This document shows positions 44,898-55,164 of a stretch of DNA of 64,000 bases, one piece after another (within the stretch, counting starts at the first letter, position 1; each line of letters opens with the position of its first letter). The position numbers were made by a program, and so were the translations under genes. Origin of the DNA: Heligmosomoides polygyrus polygyrus (taxonomy: Eukaryota; Nematoda; Chromadorea; Rhabditida; Heligmosomidae). The notes below the pieces were generated by a model. It was not told where the DNA came from. It did not search any database and saw only the letters and a program-made list of their open reading frames with translations. Where the stretch lies: the NCBI GenBank assembly GCA_947396885.1, contig OX377202.1, positions 65,506,643 through 65,570,642 of the forward strand. The letters are read 5' to 3'.

Positions 44898-45200
44898 TTG
44901 AATCCGTCCATTGTTGGTCACCTGAATGTTCCCATTATCCTTCTACTTATCCGAGCAATCCTTTGTAATGTGGTGACGAAATCGTCGCGAGAACAGACAT
45001 ATGAACTGGTTTTTGTTGATATAGCAACGGGCGGCCAGGTTAGTGTCTGGCGACTTTCACTGCTTTGCAGTTACTCTGATTTTTGATAATAGTGTGGATC
45101 AGGAACAACTGGAGAATTCGGTCCAAACGCAAATTACCTTGTGCTTACGAGCTTTCTTTGTGATCGCATATTTCTTCCGTTTAACGGTCGCATGCGATAA
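44898..45200 (+). CDS. Possible terminal exons of an unrecognised gene
   Basis: An open frame ending SREQTYELVFVDIATGGQ stops at a donor (GTTAGT, 45039). A 54-bp intron ending GATAATAG leads in phase to CGSGTTGEFGPNANYLVLTS ... FLPFNGRMR and TAA at 45198-45200. The splice sites are weaker than those of the exostosin gene and the protein is not recognised; it may be chance. Confidence 0.3.
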
Positions 45201-45354
45201 GTGTTTGCATAAAGGGGTGTAATAAGAGAAATTCTGTTTGTGGTGCAACTTCTGTTTTAAGTTCTATTGCTCCCCTCAAACGCGTTATGGCTGGATGGAC
45301 TGCGTTTTCATTTGATTTATTTTTTATTTATTTACTTGCTTATGTGTGAATGGC

Positions 45355-45870
45355 GACGGGAGATGTAGCGCAATCGCAGGATGCTTCATCGGTTGCGTGT
45401 ACCCCGAATCGTGAGTTCCTTTTCGGTCCCAGGCCATCCAAATAAAATGCTGGAGTAATCGGTGTGCGACTTCGTCTCGCCACTACCCTCATGCGAGCCA
45501 TAGTTTAGCACTCCTCCCGTGGCTCTTCATTGAAGAGGAGTGCTAGACAAGGGGTGGCGTAAGGTTAGCCGGAAAGAAAAGAATAAGGCTACTAAAAAGG
45601 TGCACAAAGGAAGATAACTTATGAGTATCATTTTTATGTCAAAAAAGGTGCGAAGAACTGATGTTTGATAGTCAGAAAAGTTTCGCGCCACGACAGGCCT
45701 TCCATCTCTTCGGGATTGTTTGATTGGCACCAGATCTCTCTGGAAGGGATGAAATATTGACTTGGCCTTCGGCCGGCCGCCGCGAGTGATAGCAGAGGCC
45801 TAGCACATATTCAAGTTACCTCTGCGATACTCATAGAAGTAGAATGTGTGGTGCATCCCAAGTGGGGATG
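45355..45870 (+). mobile_element. SINE1 copy split by about 240 bp of other sequence
   Basis: Head at 45360-45430 (GGGAGATGTAGCGCAATCGC; TGAGTTCCTTTTCGGTCCC). The body resumes at about 45690 (GGCCTTCCATCTCTTCGGG, CTCTGGAAGGGATGAAATAT) and ends at about 45870 with the hairpin ATCCCAAGTGGGGAT. The middle is foreign. Its 3' end coincides with the point where the BEL element breaks off. Confidence 0.7.
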
Positions 45871-48800
45871 GTAGAGATCTCTGACGTAGGCATGGAGAGG
45901 TGCGAAGCTTCGTCTCTCTCTACCGTCCACGGCGCTTGGACGAGGGCTTGGACGAGCGGGTTCTTGGGGTCGTTCAGCTCCAGTTTGTCGAGAGCCTTGT
46001 AGAAGTCCGTGGGCGTGATGTATTGCTCCGCGCTGAATTTGGAGAGTTTCTCTACGTTAATCCTTAGCAAACGAGTCCTGTTTGTTAGATCGACCCAGTT
46101 TTTCAAGCCCTTCCCGATGAGAGAAACGACTCTGATTGGTTTGCTGAGGGTTGAAAATCGCTTCAAGTCTATTAGACCTGATAGTTTCTCGCAACTGTCT
46201 TCTACGGTGTTGCTGGTGAGCACTGTTGTCGGCTCGTCCTCTTCGTTTTCTGAGGGGTTCTGGACTATTGCCTCTATTGATTTTATTGGCCAGGTGTCGC
46301 GGCTGTTCTGTAGCCATCGTGGGCCGTGAACCCAGTCATGGTCCTTGATGGATTCGGTCGTTAAACCCCTCGTACCTGCATCCGCTGGATTGTGGGTGGT
46401 TTCGACATGAAGGAACGATACGCTTATTCCACTAGATTCTATCGTGCTTACGATGTTGTGGATACGTTCACGAGTATTGGCTACGAAAACTGGTAGCTTT
46501 CTGGATGATTTTAGCCACCATAGAGCGATTTCGCTGTCGGTAACGATCGAGATGCTTTCGATTTTGCCGTCCATGTTGGAGACAATTGATTTAGTTAGCC
46601 GAGAGGCCATGAGCAATCCCAGAAGTTCTAGCCGTGGGATGGTCTGACGACATTTCTTTGGCGTGAGTCGGGTTTTCCCACTAATCAAACCTGTGATTGA
46701 GCCTGTCGCCATGCTTTGCCCATAGGCGCACGCTGCAATCGCGGCGTTACTAGCGTCTGCGAATGTCCAGAGGTGAATTTTGTCCCCTGGAAGGGCTCTC
46801 GATGAGGTGATTATGGCATGGTTGACCTCAGAACATAGACGATTCCATCTGTCCCTTTCTGGCTTCTCTAGGATGGTTTTCCAGTCTACTCCGGAGTCAA
46901 ATACTTGTCGCATCATGGATTTCAAGTTGACTATCAGTGGAGCGGCAAGCCCGAACGGATCGTAAACAGAGTTGATTTGACTTACGATGTGTTTCTTCGT
47001 TAGCTTGTCGGTTTGTTGGAAATTGGTGGCGACCGTGAATGAGTCTGTACCGGTGTGATATTGGACTCCTAGAAGTGTCACGTGTTCACCGTCGAGCCTA
47101 TCTTTTCTTGGTATGTTGGCATTGACTTGCTTGGAATTTGAGGTATATTCCCTCAAATTCATACCAATCTTTGCAAATAGTTTTTTCGATTGGTGGTATT
47201 TTTCTAAGGCTTCGGTTTCTGTTTGGGCACGTAAGAGAATGTTATCTACGTATAAGTTGTTTGAGACCTCTTTCGCTAGCTCTGTGTTACAGCTATTGAG
47301 GAATGCTGAGAGAGCCATGTTAAGGATGCTTGGTGAGGCTGTTACTCCAAATGGGAGTCTTTTGAACCTGAATTGTATTAGGTTCTCTCTTGTGGGGGGC
47401 AGGTTCGTGTCCTTAAGCCAAAGGAATCTGCACAGGTCTTTGTGTGATTCCGGCAGCCGAATCTGCGTGAATGCCGCTTCGATATCACAAATGAGGATGA
47501 TCTTGCTGTCACGTGATGCGAGCAATATATCGTGAATTTTATTGACGAATGCTTCTCCCTTGTGCATTACGTCGTTGAGAGAGAGCTTTCCCCTTCTTTT
47601 TGATGAAGCATCGAAGATTATCCTCAAAGGTACGCTCTTTGAAGGCTTCCAAACACCTGAATGTGGCATGTAGTATTCGCCCACTGCGTCTTTCTCTGTA
47701 GATGTGAAGGTTTCTATCATGCCTTCTTCTTGATACTTTTCGATGATTTTGAAGTACCAGTGACGTTGTTCGGCGCTATTTTTTAAATTTGTTTGGAGCG
47801 ATTCTAAACGACGTATTGCTACGAGGTAATTGTCCTCGAGCTCCGCAATGTTGTCTTTGAGCGGGAATGGGGCTGTTATGTGGCCGCCTTCAAATGAGAT
47901 CTTTTTTGAGTACTGTTCCAGATATTTGTAGATTTTTTCGTCTGGTTGGTACTCATCCTTGGAAATCCCAAGTCCTTCTAGTTCAAACATCTTTTGAAGG
48001 ATTGCGTTCTCATCAGTTTCGCATACGGCTGTCATTCCATAGCTGATGTTTTCGGGGTTCGCCTGTCGAAGTGACCCCTTGCCGTAGACGGTAGGTCCGA
48101 AAACGGTTTTGGCTATGTGTAGCCCTGAGGGAGTTTTTTCTCCGTTCAGTAGATTGGTGACTAGTTCATGGAAGTAGTCCAAGCCGACGAGAATATGCGG
48201 TGTTTGATGTTCTCCGCGTAATTTAGAGTTAGCTAAACAAATGTTGTTAGCTTTCAGAAACTGTATATCTGGCTTTGATAGGTTTACGCTTGGAAAACCA
48301 TTGGTGATTACTGGCTTAGTTTGAAATTTGAACTGCAGTTCTTCACCAAATGCAGTGCTAACTCTTGCGTTAACGATGTGGCTTTCAAATTTCTCTATAT
48401 GTCCTCCGATACCGGACATTGTGCAAATTTCTGTCGTATGTTTTGGTATGCCGAGGCAAGTGGCGAGATTCTCTTCAATAATTGTTTTTTGAGCTCCACA
48501 ATCGAAGAAGAATAGTACTTTCTCGTACGCGGATTTTCGGTGGTTCCATATGTTACCCTCGGCTGTCATTAGTATGAGTTGGGAGGGAATTGCTTCATTC
48601 TGCTCAGGGAGGCTCTGCTGCTCGGTACAGGTTAAAGTGTTGTTCGTAGTCTGTATTCTATGATTATTACCGTTTCCTGCTTGCTGTGGGTTGAATCGGC
48701 CTTGGTATTGGCCTATTTGGTCGTTTCTTTGTGCTGGATTCCATTGCCTTTCTTGTTGGGCTGGATCCTTTTTGAGGCACAAGGATATGTGATGTTTTTG

Positions 48801-50201
48801 GCCGCATTCTGAGCAGTTCGGCTTTAGGCAGTCGAAGCTGCTGTGCCTTTGTGAACAGCATTTCCAGCACCTATTCTGCTCCTTCAGAAGTTGTCTGCGG
48901 AGAGATTTGTCGGTCACTGTTCTGCATGATAAGGAGGCATGATTGTCCTTTCGGCAGAATAAGCAGCCGTCACCCGAACGAGGCCGTTGGGTGATACGCA
49001 TATCGCTTGGTGTGGTGACCCGTGTGATGTTTGAGTGATTGGGTCGGGAGTCAGAAGTTGTGTTGTTTGCTGAGTGTCCTAATCTGCTCTCGACGTACCT
49101 TTTTGCGGCGATTTCTCTTTTGAGATGACCTAAGAGGTCCTCTACGGTTTGATTATGCTCTCCTTTGGTTGATATGAGCACAGGCTTGACGATGTCACGA
49201 GGAAATTTGGCGAGGATAGTTTCACACCAAATGGGGTCAAAGGTGCTCCTGACATCGTATCCGGCTGACACCATTTGGTTCACCAGGATCTGTATTTGCT
49301 CGAAGGCAAATGCGCAACTGTCGGCGAAATTTGTGGCCGATTTCATGTTCACTAGTTTTTGAACGATTTGCGATCTGTTTGTGGTGTAGTCATGATATGA
49401 CTCCTTTAGAGTTTTTATCATCCACTCGTAGTTTTGTGGCAACGGTTGTATTCCTTGTATCACCGTTTTTGCTCGGCCTGTTAGGCTTTCTTTGAGCAAT
49501 AGAATTTTTTCCATGACATCTAGCTCGTTGCTGGAATGGACTAGTGCCTCGAAAATGGCCCAGAATTCTGGGAACTCCTCAGCGTTGCCGTGAAATTTAG
49601 GCAGCGTGGCTTGAGGAGGCTTGATCGAACGATAATGAGCTCTGGTTTGTCGATTTGCGAGCTCGGGATTGTTTGGGATTTCTGTGCTCATCGCTTCGCC
49701 ATTGGGTTCTCTACGTCCGTCCGCATTGTTTGGAATACTGGAAGGTTGTGTGCCTTCCAGGTCAACTCTGTCTATTCTTTGCGATGTTGGGGTCGCGTAG
49801 CCTAATTTGACTTCCATTCTATCGCGTGTAGCTACAGCTTCGTCAAGTCGAGCTATGAGCATGTACTTGAGGTCGTCAGATTCCGCTAACACAGTTTGTA
49901 GCTTCGACTCCTCTTCGATATGCTCTATTTCGAGCATTATGTCCTTTTTCTCGGACTTGGTTTTGCAGTTCTTGTATTCGTCCATTATTTGAGTGTACAG
50001 GTTCTGCAGCTTTTTTGTGCTCTCTTTAATTTGTTTTATACTGCTTTGTAGCAAGGCTATGGTCGACCTGCACTTCTCATAAGACTCCTCGTCTGTGACT
50101 GGGAAGTCCACCTTAGTCGTATAATTTTCATATCTGACCACTAGGGTTTTGAGCGACGTTGCGCTCAAGGTGATTGGCGTCTTATAGAAATGTAGCGCCA
50201 T
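45831..50201 (-). CDS. BEL/Pao Gag-Pol polyprotein, integrase missing
   Basis: One uninterrupted frame. The computed frame extends upstream to 50639, but that part lies in the LTR and leader; the ATG at 50201 (MALHFYKTP) is the likely start. Order on the long frame (1602 codons): coiled-coil-like N-terminus, DUF1759-type Gag (LPKFHGNAEEFPEFWAIF, about 346), zinc knuckles (CLFCRKDNH and CWKCCSQRH, about 558-616), aspartic protease with FFDCGAQKTII (about 714), RT with CDIEAAFTQIRLP and YVDN (about 1045-1130), Pao-type A17 region, and RNase H (FADASNAAIAACAYG about 1300; TDSEIALWWL about 1372). The frame ends in foreign sequence after VERDEASHLS. The open frame suggests recent activity; loss of integrase makes it non-autonomous. 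Confidence 0.9.
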   Translation of the reverse strand: MALHFYKTPITLSATSLKTLVVRYENYTTKVDFPVTDEESYEKCRSTIALLQSSIKQIKESTKKLQNLYTQIMDEYKNCKTKSEKKDIMLEIEHIEEESKLQTVLAESDDLKYMLIARLDEAVATRDRMEVKLGYATPTSQRIDRVDLEGTQPSSIPNNADGRREPNGEAMSTEIPNNPELANRQTRAHYRSIKPPQATLPKFHGNAEEFPEFWAIFEALVHSSNELDVMEKILLLKESLTGRAKTVIQGIQPLPQNYEWMIKTLKESYHDYTTNRSQIVQKLVNMKSATNFADSCAFAFEQIQILVNQMVSAGYDVRSTFDPIWCETILAKFPRDIVKPVLISTKGEHNQTVEDLLGHLKREIAAKRYVESRLGHSANNTTSDSRPNHSNITRVTTPSDMRITQRPRSGDGCLFCRKDNHASLSCRTVTDKSLRRQLLKEQNRCWKCCSQRHSSFDCLKPNCSECGQKHHISLCLKKDPAQQERQWNPAQRNDQIGQYQGRFNPQQAGNGNNHRIQTTNNTLTCTEQQSLPEQNEAIPSQLILMTAEGNIWNHRKSAYEKVLFFFDCGAQKTIIEENLATCLGIPKHTTEICTMSGIGGHIEKFESHIVNARVSTAFGEELQFKFQTKPVITNGFPSVNLSKPDIQFLKANNICLANSKLRGEHQTPHILVGLDYFHELVTNLLNGEKTPSGLHIAKTVFGPTVYGKGSLRQANPENISYGMTAVCETDENAILQKMFELEGLGISKDEYQPDEKIYKYLEQYSKKISFEGGHITAPFPLKDNIAELEDNYLVAIRRLESLQTNLKNSAEQRHWYFKIIEKYQEEGMIETFTSTEKDAVGEYYMPHSGVWKPSKSVPLRIIFDASSKRRGKLSLNDVMHKGEAFVNKIHDILLASRDSKIILICDIEAAFTQIRLPESHKDLCRFLWLKDTNLPPTRENLIQFRFKRLPFGVTASPSILNMALSAFLNSCNTELAKEVSNNLYVDNILLRAQTETEALEKYHQSKKLFAKIGMNLREYTSNSKQVNANIPRKDRLDGEHVTLLGVQYHTGTDSFTVATNFQQTDKLTKKHIVSQINSVYDPFGLAAPLIVNLKSMMRQVFDSGVDWKTILEKPERDRWNRLCSEVNHAIITSSRALPGDKIHLWTFADASNAAIAACAYGQSMATGSITGLISGKTRLTPKKCRQTIPRLELLGLLMASRLTKSIVSNMDGKIESISIVTDSEIALWWLKSSRKLPVFVANTRERIHNIVSTIESSGISVSFLHVETTHNPADAGTRGLTTESIKDHDWVHGPRWLQNSRDTWPIKSIEAIVQNPSENEEDEPTTVLTSNTVEDSCEKLSGLIDLKRFSTLSKPIRVVSLIGKGLKNWVDLTNRTRLLRINVEKLSKFSAEQYITPTDFYKALDKLELNDPKNPLVQALVQAPWTVERDEASHLSMPTSEISTIPTWDAPHILLL

Positions 50202-51080
50202 TATCTTCAGGTTTTTTGCCTGAACTTTCGTAGATAAACGGTTAGGGAACTCTTCAGGTACGTTGATACGGAAGTTGTTCTTTTCCCAGCTGGTGGGAAG
50301 AGTTTGCGGTGGTTCAGATTTGTCCGCGTATCCTGGTTTCAAAGTTGTCACTCTTTGAAACGGGATGAGCCTTATTTGGCCGATGCACCAAAATGTGCGG
50401 TTCAGTGGGTTAATGGGGATAAGTACAGAAGCAGAGAGAAGAGGTACGTGTTTATTCGGCAAATGTTGTGAGAGAAGTCTCGGTATGGAGGTCGATGAGG
50501 ACCTCCCAACAAGAAGGCGGGGCATAGATAGGTGGCCCATCGTCGCTGTCGACGATACACGGCCTGAGTGCATCACACGTCTGTGCCTCCGCCAGGCAGT
50601 GCAGTTCAGTTGGCGGAGTTCCGCGCTGCGGAACTCCACCGGGGTTCATTCTTCCGTGGACTCTTATTGGTGTCGCCCACTGCCAAAGTGTCAACAGAGG
50701 CGCGCAAACAGAAGGAAAGCGGGTCTGGTCTGCGTGAGAAGAGGCGGCCATTTTCACTGCCTGCTGCTGCCGGCTTTGCTCCAGGCGGCCATTCTCGCTC
50801 CAAAATTGCACTTCCCAGTTGCGTCGTCGTGTGGACTCCAGCACGCGATCGATAGCAGCGTTCGGCCCCTCAGAACAAACACCTCGCCGAAATCGTCGTC
50901 GGGTCAAGCCGATGCCGGGCTGGGCACGCGCATCGTCGGCCAGATTTCCTCCAATCTCTGGAGCATTTTGAGAGATTTCTGATCGAATATTTGTGTCTCG
51001 TGGACCTCTCTCTCTTTGCCTTCAACGTGAACTCTTCCGCATGGCGACAGCGTGGAAATGGCCTCATGTCTTTCTTAACA
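45871..51080 (-). mobile_element. BEL/Pao LTR retrotransposon, 3' truncated
   Basis: Minus strand. A probable 5' LTR (51080-50394) starts TGTTAAGAAAGACATGAGGC and ends CCGCACA. It is followed by TTT and a TGGTGCATCGGCC stretch (50390-50378) that fits a tRNA primer-binding site. The Gag-Pol frame runs from about 50201 to about 45871 and then breaks at a SINE1 3' end, so integrase, the polypurine tract and the 3' LTR are missing. Because the 3' LTR is absent, LTR boundaries are inferred and no target duplication can be tested. Confidence 0.85.
50394..51080 (-). repeat. Putative 5' LTR of the BEL element (687 bp)
   Basis: Bounded by TG (51080) and CA (50394) on the minus strand, immediately upstream of the primer-binding-like TGGTGCATCGGCC. 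No second LTR is in the window, so it is inferred from context. Confidence 0.6.
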
Positions 51081-51180
51081 AAATAGATAGAGGAAGACCA
51101 TAGGTAGACGTACCATTTTCCCTAGCGACGTTGTGTGGAGATCGGCCTACTCGCTGGTTTGCAGTATTATTTCTGGCAGA

Positions 51181-51525
51181 TTAGTCGCGCAGAAATGCAA
51201 CAATCGTTGGCGATAAGTGCAGCTTGATCTGGTCGAGGACGATAGCAGACCGTTCCTTAAACCTTCGTGCTTTCATTATCCACCTGTAGAATATCAACAA
51301 GCAACTCCTGATAATTCGTAGCCTGTTATTAAGGGAAGCAAACCCATGGTAAATTGAGAGAAATGGTAGATCTATTCTACGAAGAAACGGGAAGTCTTGC
51401 GAAGATCTTAAATGTTGCAGCAGCTCCGACGCAAAATTTAAGGTCGAACGCCCTGCTTTGGTGACTTCGAATATGAACTTATCCAGGAGCTTGACGCTTC
51501 CATGTTGAAATGATTCTGTACGTGT
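51181..51525 (-). CDS. Possible exon of an unrecognised gene beside the BEL element
   Basis: A 114-codon frame on the minus strand without an early ATG: TRTESFQHGSVKLLDKFIFE ... FASELLQHLRSSQDF ... RFKERSAIVLDQIKLHLSPT, ending FLRD and a stop at 51183-51181. Upstream, a donor-like AAG|GTAGGA (about 51577) and acceptor-like CTTTAG (to 51526) would give a 51-bp intron, a normal size for nematodes. It looks like coding sequence of a host gene or its remnant. Family unknown. Confidence 0.35.
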   Translation of the reverse strand, partial: TRTESFQHGSVKLLDKFIFEVTKAGRSTLNFASELLQHLRSSQDFPFLRRIDLPFLSIYHGFASLNNRLRIIRSCLLIFYRWIMKARRFKERSAIVLDQIKLHLSPTIVAFLRD

Positions 51526-51639
51526 CTAAAGAGCACCTCTCACAAGCACAAAGCCCGGTATGCCACAGGCTCCTACCTTAAAATCCGAAGCCTTGTTCTC
51601 GACAGCGTTCTCCTTTCATTGGATGTCTTATGGACCTGC

Positions 51640-52594
51640 TGAGGAAGTAAGCGCTGAGATGTACATTTTCTAATCTTTACATATTTTGTGTTTTGTTATC
51701 ATTTTTGACTACATATTTTTGAGCGATGCTCGCCATGCCATCAAACCCTTACAGCTCGGTTCCTTTGAAATTTTGCTTCTGGAGAAATAGTGGAACATTT
51801 TGTTGCACTGTGTTCCCTCCGAAGCGCGTTGAGGATACGTCGATGCTGTTTCGCTGTTATTAAACAACAATGCATTTTGAAGAGATATGCGTGCAGCTGC
51901 ACGCGAACAATACATGTCTGCTAAAGGTCCAGCTTGAACTTTATGAAGTGCACGTAGGTCGCTGGATCTAAGCGATGTTATACAATTCATTTGTCGCCAT
52001 TGGCACTGACAAAACGTGAGAAAGTACTGATCACCTAGTGGTGCTTTGAACGCTCTTCGGGTTCCATTTTGAGGTTATTCCTCTGAACGAAATTGAAGGG
52101 CTAATTTTATCTCCTTTTTGAAAGAGAAACGTATGTCCACGAATTCCGCGTCCTTTTGGTGAAGTTCTGATAAAATTTTTGAGCAGCAACGCCTTAGATG
52201 TATGGAGGATAGCATTCTTTGGAATTGTTTTATTCTATATCGGCTCGGATTGCCTTTGGTAGCAGTCGATCCCAATGTGGAGGAGATTCGGCATCCGTCA
52301 TATCCGCCTCATCTACATCGCTCGTAAGCCTTCTATAGCTCGCTTGCTCGTCAAGATTTCTCATTTTCCAACCGCTGCCGAGGAATCTGCCAATCTCCTG
52401 AAATCCTGAACATGTTCGCAGCGTGTTTCAGTAGTGATACTATCGTGATGAATAACAACGACAAGACTGTTCAACGAGGCACGAGATGCGGAAGATCCCT
52501 TGTGACATCGAGGTCACGCTCACCGCTCGTGATTATGAAGGCTTCTCGTTCTTTGTCACGTGGTGTGAGCCGGACCCTTAGTGTGTACTTATCA
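51640..52594. other. Unassigned DNA
   Basis: Minus-strand frames of 93 and 66 codons (51709-51990, 52075-52275) and a + strand frame (52412-52597) lack motifs. Some could be exons of the same unknown gene as 51181-51525. Confidence 0.35.
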
Positions 52595-52774
52595 TGATAA
52601 GATCGTATAGGTCTTATATGATTTGCCGGGAGGAGTCTAGGTACTTTGTGTGGCAGAAATAGTGTCTTTTATCATTTATCATGATCTACATAAACATAAA
52701 GGGGGGAAGCAGGCAGGAGCCTGGTGTCGGGAACGTCGTCTGTTTTCGTGGGCGGACCCCACGGGGTCAGCTTA
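52595..52774 (+). repeat. Dispersed repeat R1 (copy 3), broken by a fold-back element
   Basis: GCCGGGAGGAGTCTAGGTAC, TCTTTTATCATTTATCATGA, GGAAGCAGGCAGGAGCCTGG and GGGCGGACCCCACGGGGTCA, then the fold-back element begins at 52775. Confidence 0.7.
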
Positions 52775-54210
52775 CAAGGGAACTATCTGAACGGTACGTC
52801 GGAACGGCAAGAACGAGTACTATAGGGAGAATCCCCGTCCTCCAATTACTAACAGAACATGTTTTGTTTTTGCCGAATCCTTGAGACAAACGAGTACGAG
52901 GGTGTAATGGTTAAGGGTCCGCCGAGCGAGCTCATCACGGCAGCGCAAGATTCCGGTGTCGTGGACTGGGTGGCGCAGTGGTAGAGGGCACGCCTCGTGT
53001 TCACGAGGTCTAGGGTTCGGTTCCCATGCTACGTCGCGTTTTTGCACTTTTGCCGTAGTATCGGATTTAAAAAGAGATTTCCATATCTGAACTTGTTTTT
53101 GGAGTTTGCTACGGCAAGATGTTTTTATTACTTATTATTTGTCGACATCTCGTAATTTACCAGCAATGTCCGAAATATGCCAAATGCGATTTTATATGAA
53201 ACTTTTACCCCAATAAATTGTTTTCATTGTCATGTAAGAAATTTTGACGCGGGAACAACAGGAAAGAGCGGCAGAAAGCTAGAAAAATGCTTCAATTGAA
53301 ATTTGTTAGTTTCGGTGAGGTGAGTGCCACCAGTGTACTCACAGTGTAGGAGGGGACCACATGATCTTCAACTTGACCTACCACCTCGATCAATATTCTC
53401 GCCTCTGTTATGCTTACAAAGTCACGCGGTCATAACAAGCTGCTGCCGCCAACACTGACTCTACAATGACTGCTAACCCTCGGATGGTCATTCACCTACT
53501 GACACTGAAGTGCGGATCTCCACTGGATGCTGTCCCTTCGAGAGACGAAATGAAGCTGGCGGAAAGGATAGCAAGCATTCTACAGGATTTCGAACTGTGA
53601 CAGCGGGAAATCGACGAAGTGGAGAAGTTGGAGGTAGTGGAAGAAGAGGACCACAAGTTTCACCCAGAAGAGGAATGTGCCGGAGTCACGACACGACTAA
53701 CCAGTGTAGGCACTATCACGTTTTCGGGAGGACAGATCGTTTCGGAGGAAAATGTCTGGCTATACTAGAATTGTTATCCTATACAAGTTTGAGAACTGAT
53801 TGCTTCGAAAACCCGAGTGGGATAGCATTCCCGGAAGACCTCGGCCCATGTGATGAGTTAGGATGTGAAGAAACTGTAGCCTTCATACGTTGCCCATACC
53901 GTGATCGGTCTTACTGTTTTATGCACGTTGTGCTTGTGTATCATTGGTGGTGAAGTTATTTCATAAATATTTTATTTGGCATATTTTGGGCACTACTGGT
54001 GAATTACGAGATGTCGACAAATAATAAGTAATAAAAACATCTTATCATAGCAAACTCCAAAAACAAGTTGAGATATGGAAATCTCTATGGAAATCCGATA
54101 CTATGGCAAAAATTCAAAAACACAACGTACCATGGGAACCGAACCCCCCACCTCCCGAACTTGAGGCGTCCCCCGTCCGCGGCAAGCCCGCGATGGCGCA
54201 TACGGCAGAA
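52775..54210. mobile_element. Fold-back element, family A copy 2, with a long spacer
   Basis: The left arm (52775-53340) starts CAAGGGAACTATCTGAACGG and matches the copy at 9321 throughout, including the tRNA-like module (52968-53040: GGTGGCGCAGTGGTAGAGGG, AGGGTTCGGTTCCCA) and TTTTTGCACTTTTGCC. The right arm (about 53975-54130) is the inverted AT-rich part plus a short stretch with TGGGAACCGAACCCCC. Beyond that the right arm is replaced by unrelated sequence. The 640-bp spacer, absent from copy 1, contains an open frame (53510-53953). Confidence 0.78.
53510..53953 (+). CDS. Open frame with a Cys/His cluster inside a fold-back element
   Basis: A 147-codon frame. The C-terminal part reads CDELGCEETVAFIRCPYRDR, then SYCFMHVV, giving C-x4-C-x8-C-x7-C-x2-H-type spacing that could bind zinc. 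The N-terminal part may be read in another frame (LKCGSPLDAVPSRDEMKLAE ... , then VEEEDHKFHPEEECAGVTTR), interrupted by a TGA near 53598. So the true protein may be a decayed or spliced product. It is not recognised as any transposase, and whether it is coding is uncertain. Confidence 0.3.
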   Translation: MRISTGCCPFERRNEAGGKDSKHSTGFRTVTAGNRRSGEVGGSGRRGPQVSPRRGMCRSHDTTNQCRHYHVFGRTDRFGGKCLAILELLSYTSLRTDCFENPSGIAFPEDLGPCDELGCEETVAFIRCPYRDRSYCFMHVVLVYHWW

Positions 54211-54339
54211 CGCGTACGACTTGTTATTAGCTCCGTGCGCGTGGGTCCTACACCGATTATCGACGGCTGGCAAATTCCCAATCGTCGTCCCTCCCTTGCT
54301 GATCGTTTACTGTTGAACCATGTTCCAGTCTGTACATAC

Positions 54340-54600
54340 AATTATCACGCCAAATAGGACACTCCTCTAAACATGTCTAACACTTTTGAAATCAAGCTGA
54401 ACATCTTTCAAATCAAAACTAGCTCCTTCCACGTTAGACTGGTGACTACGAAAAGGGTAGAAGAATTTTTGTTCAAGGAGAATTTTCAGAATGATTTCTT
54501 TAATATTTAGTTTACCTACTCAATAAGTGAAGGCATTGTTTGAAACTTTATAAGGTTTTAATTTTTTGAGAAAAAATAATGGTTTGAAGCTTATTCTAAA
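54340..54600 (+). repeat. Dispersed repeat, copy 2 of 2
   Basis: Ordered, diverged match to 19705-19960 (CACGCCAA, CACTCCTCTAAACA, AGCTCCTTCCAC, GAAAAGGGTAGAA, ACTTTATAA). Confidence 0.6.
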
Positions 54601-54609
54601 GAGAAAAAG

Positions 54610-55160
54610 TGGACCTCTTTTGTGCCATGAAAAGAGATTTCGCCATACCCACGGCTAAGACGTCGCGATGTTTGGTTGATTGATAGCAAAATTTCTGCTT
54701 GCATCCAATTTCACACCTGTAATACACAACAGAAGTAAATGTAAAGAACACGCATATCTTCAACTTGAAGGTTCATCTTAGCGCCACTCATACTATCAAT
54801 CATACAAAAACGCGGCGAACTGATTGGGTGCATGGCGCGATTCCTTTTAATGTGCTAAATGATTGCTGCCTTACTGGCTTTAAAGCAAAATTATTTTTTT
54901 CTCAAATTATAAAAATGTCAGAAAATAATTACACTGATTCGGCATATCAAGCAAAAATTTCAAAGAAAATTATACCAAAATTTTCTTGAACAAACAATTG
55001 TTTTGCTCCCCTTAGAGATCCTCTGGTTTGATCGAAAGATGGTCGCTTTGATTTAGAAGACGGCCAGTTTGATTTCAAAAGCATCACCTTTGTTTAGAAT
55101 AATTCCCAATTCGACGTGAGAAGTGACAAATTTGACGTGAAAATGGTGTAAATTAGGTTT
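54610..55160. other. AT-rich DNA, nothing recognised
   Basis: No gene or clear repeat. Phrases such as TTTGATTTxxAAGA recur at 55040-55100 with a weak periodicity. Confidence 0.4.
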
Positions 55161-55164
55161 CTAT

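Noticed and set aside
45831..50639. Full 1602-codon frame as the BEL protein
   Set aside because: The first about 146 codons lie in the LTR, primer-binding site and leader; the last codons are read from the SINE. The start at 50201 is preferred.
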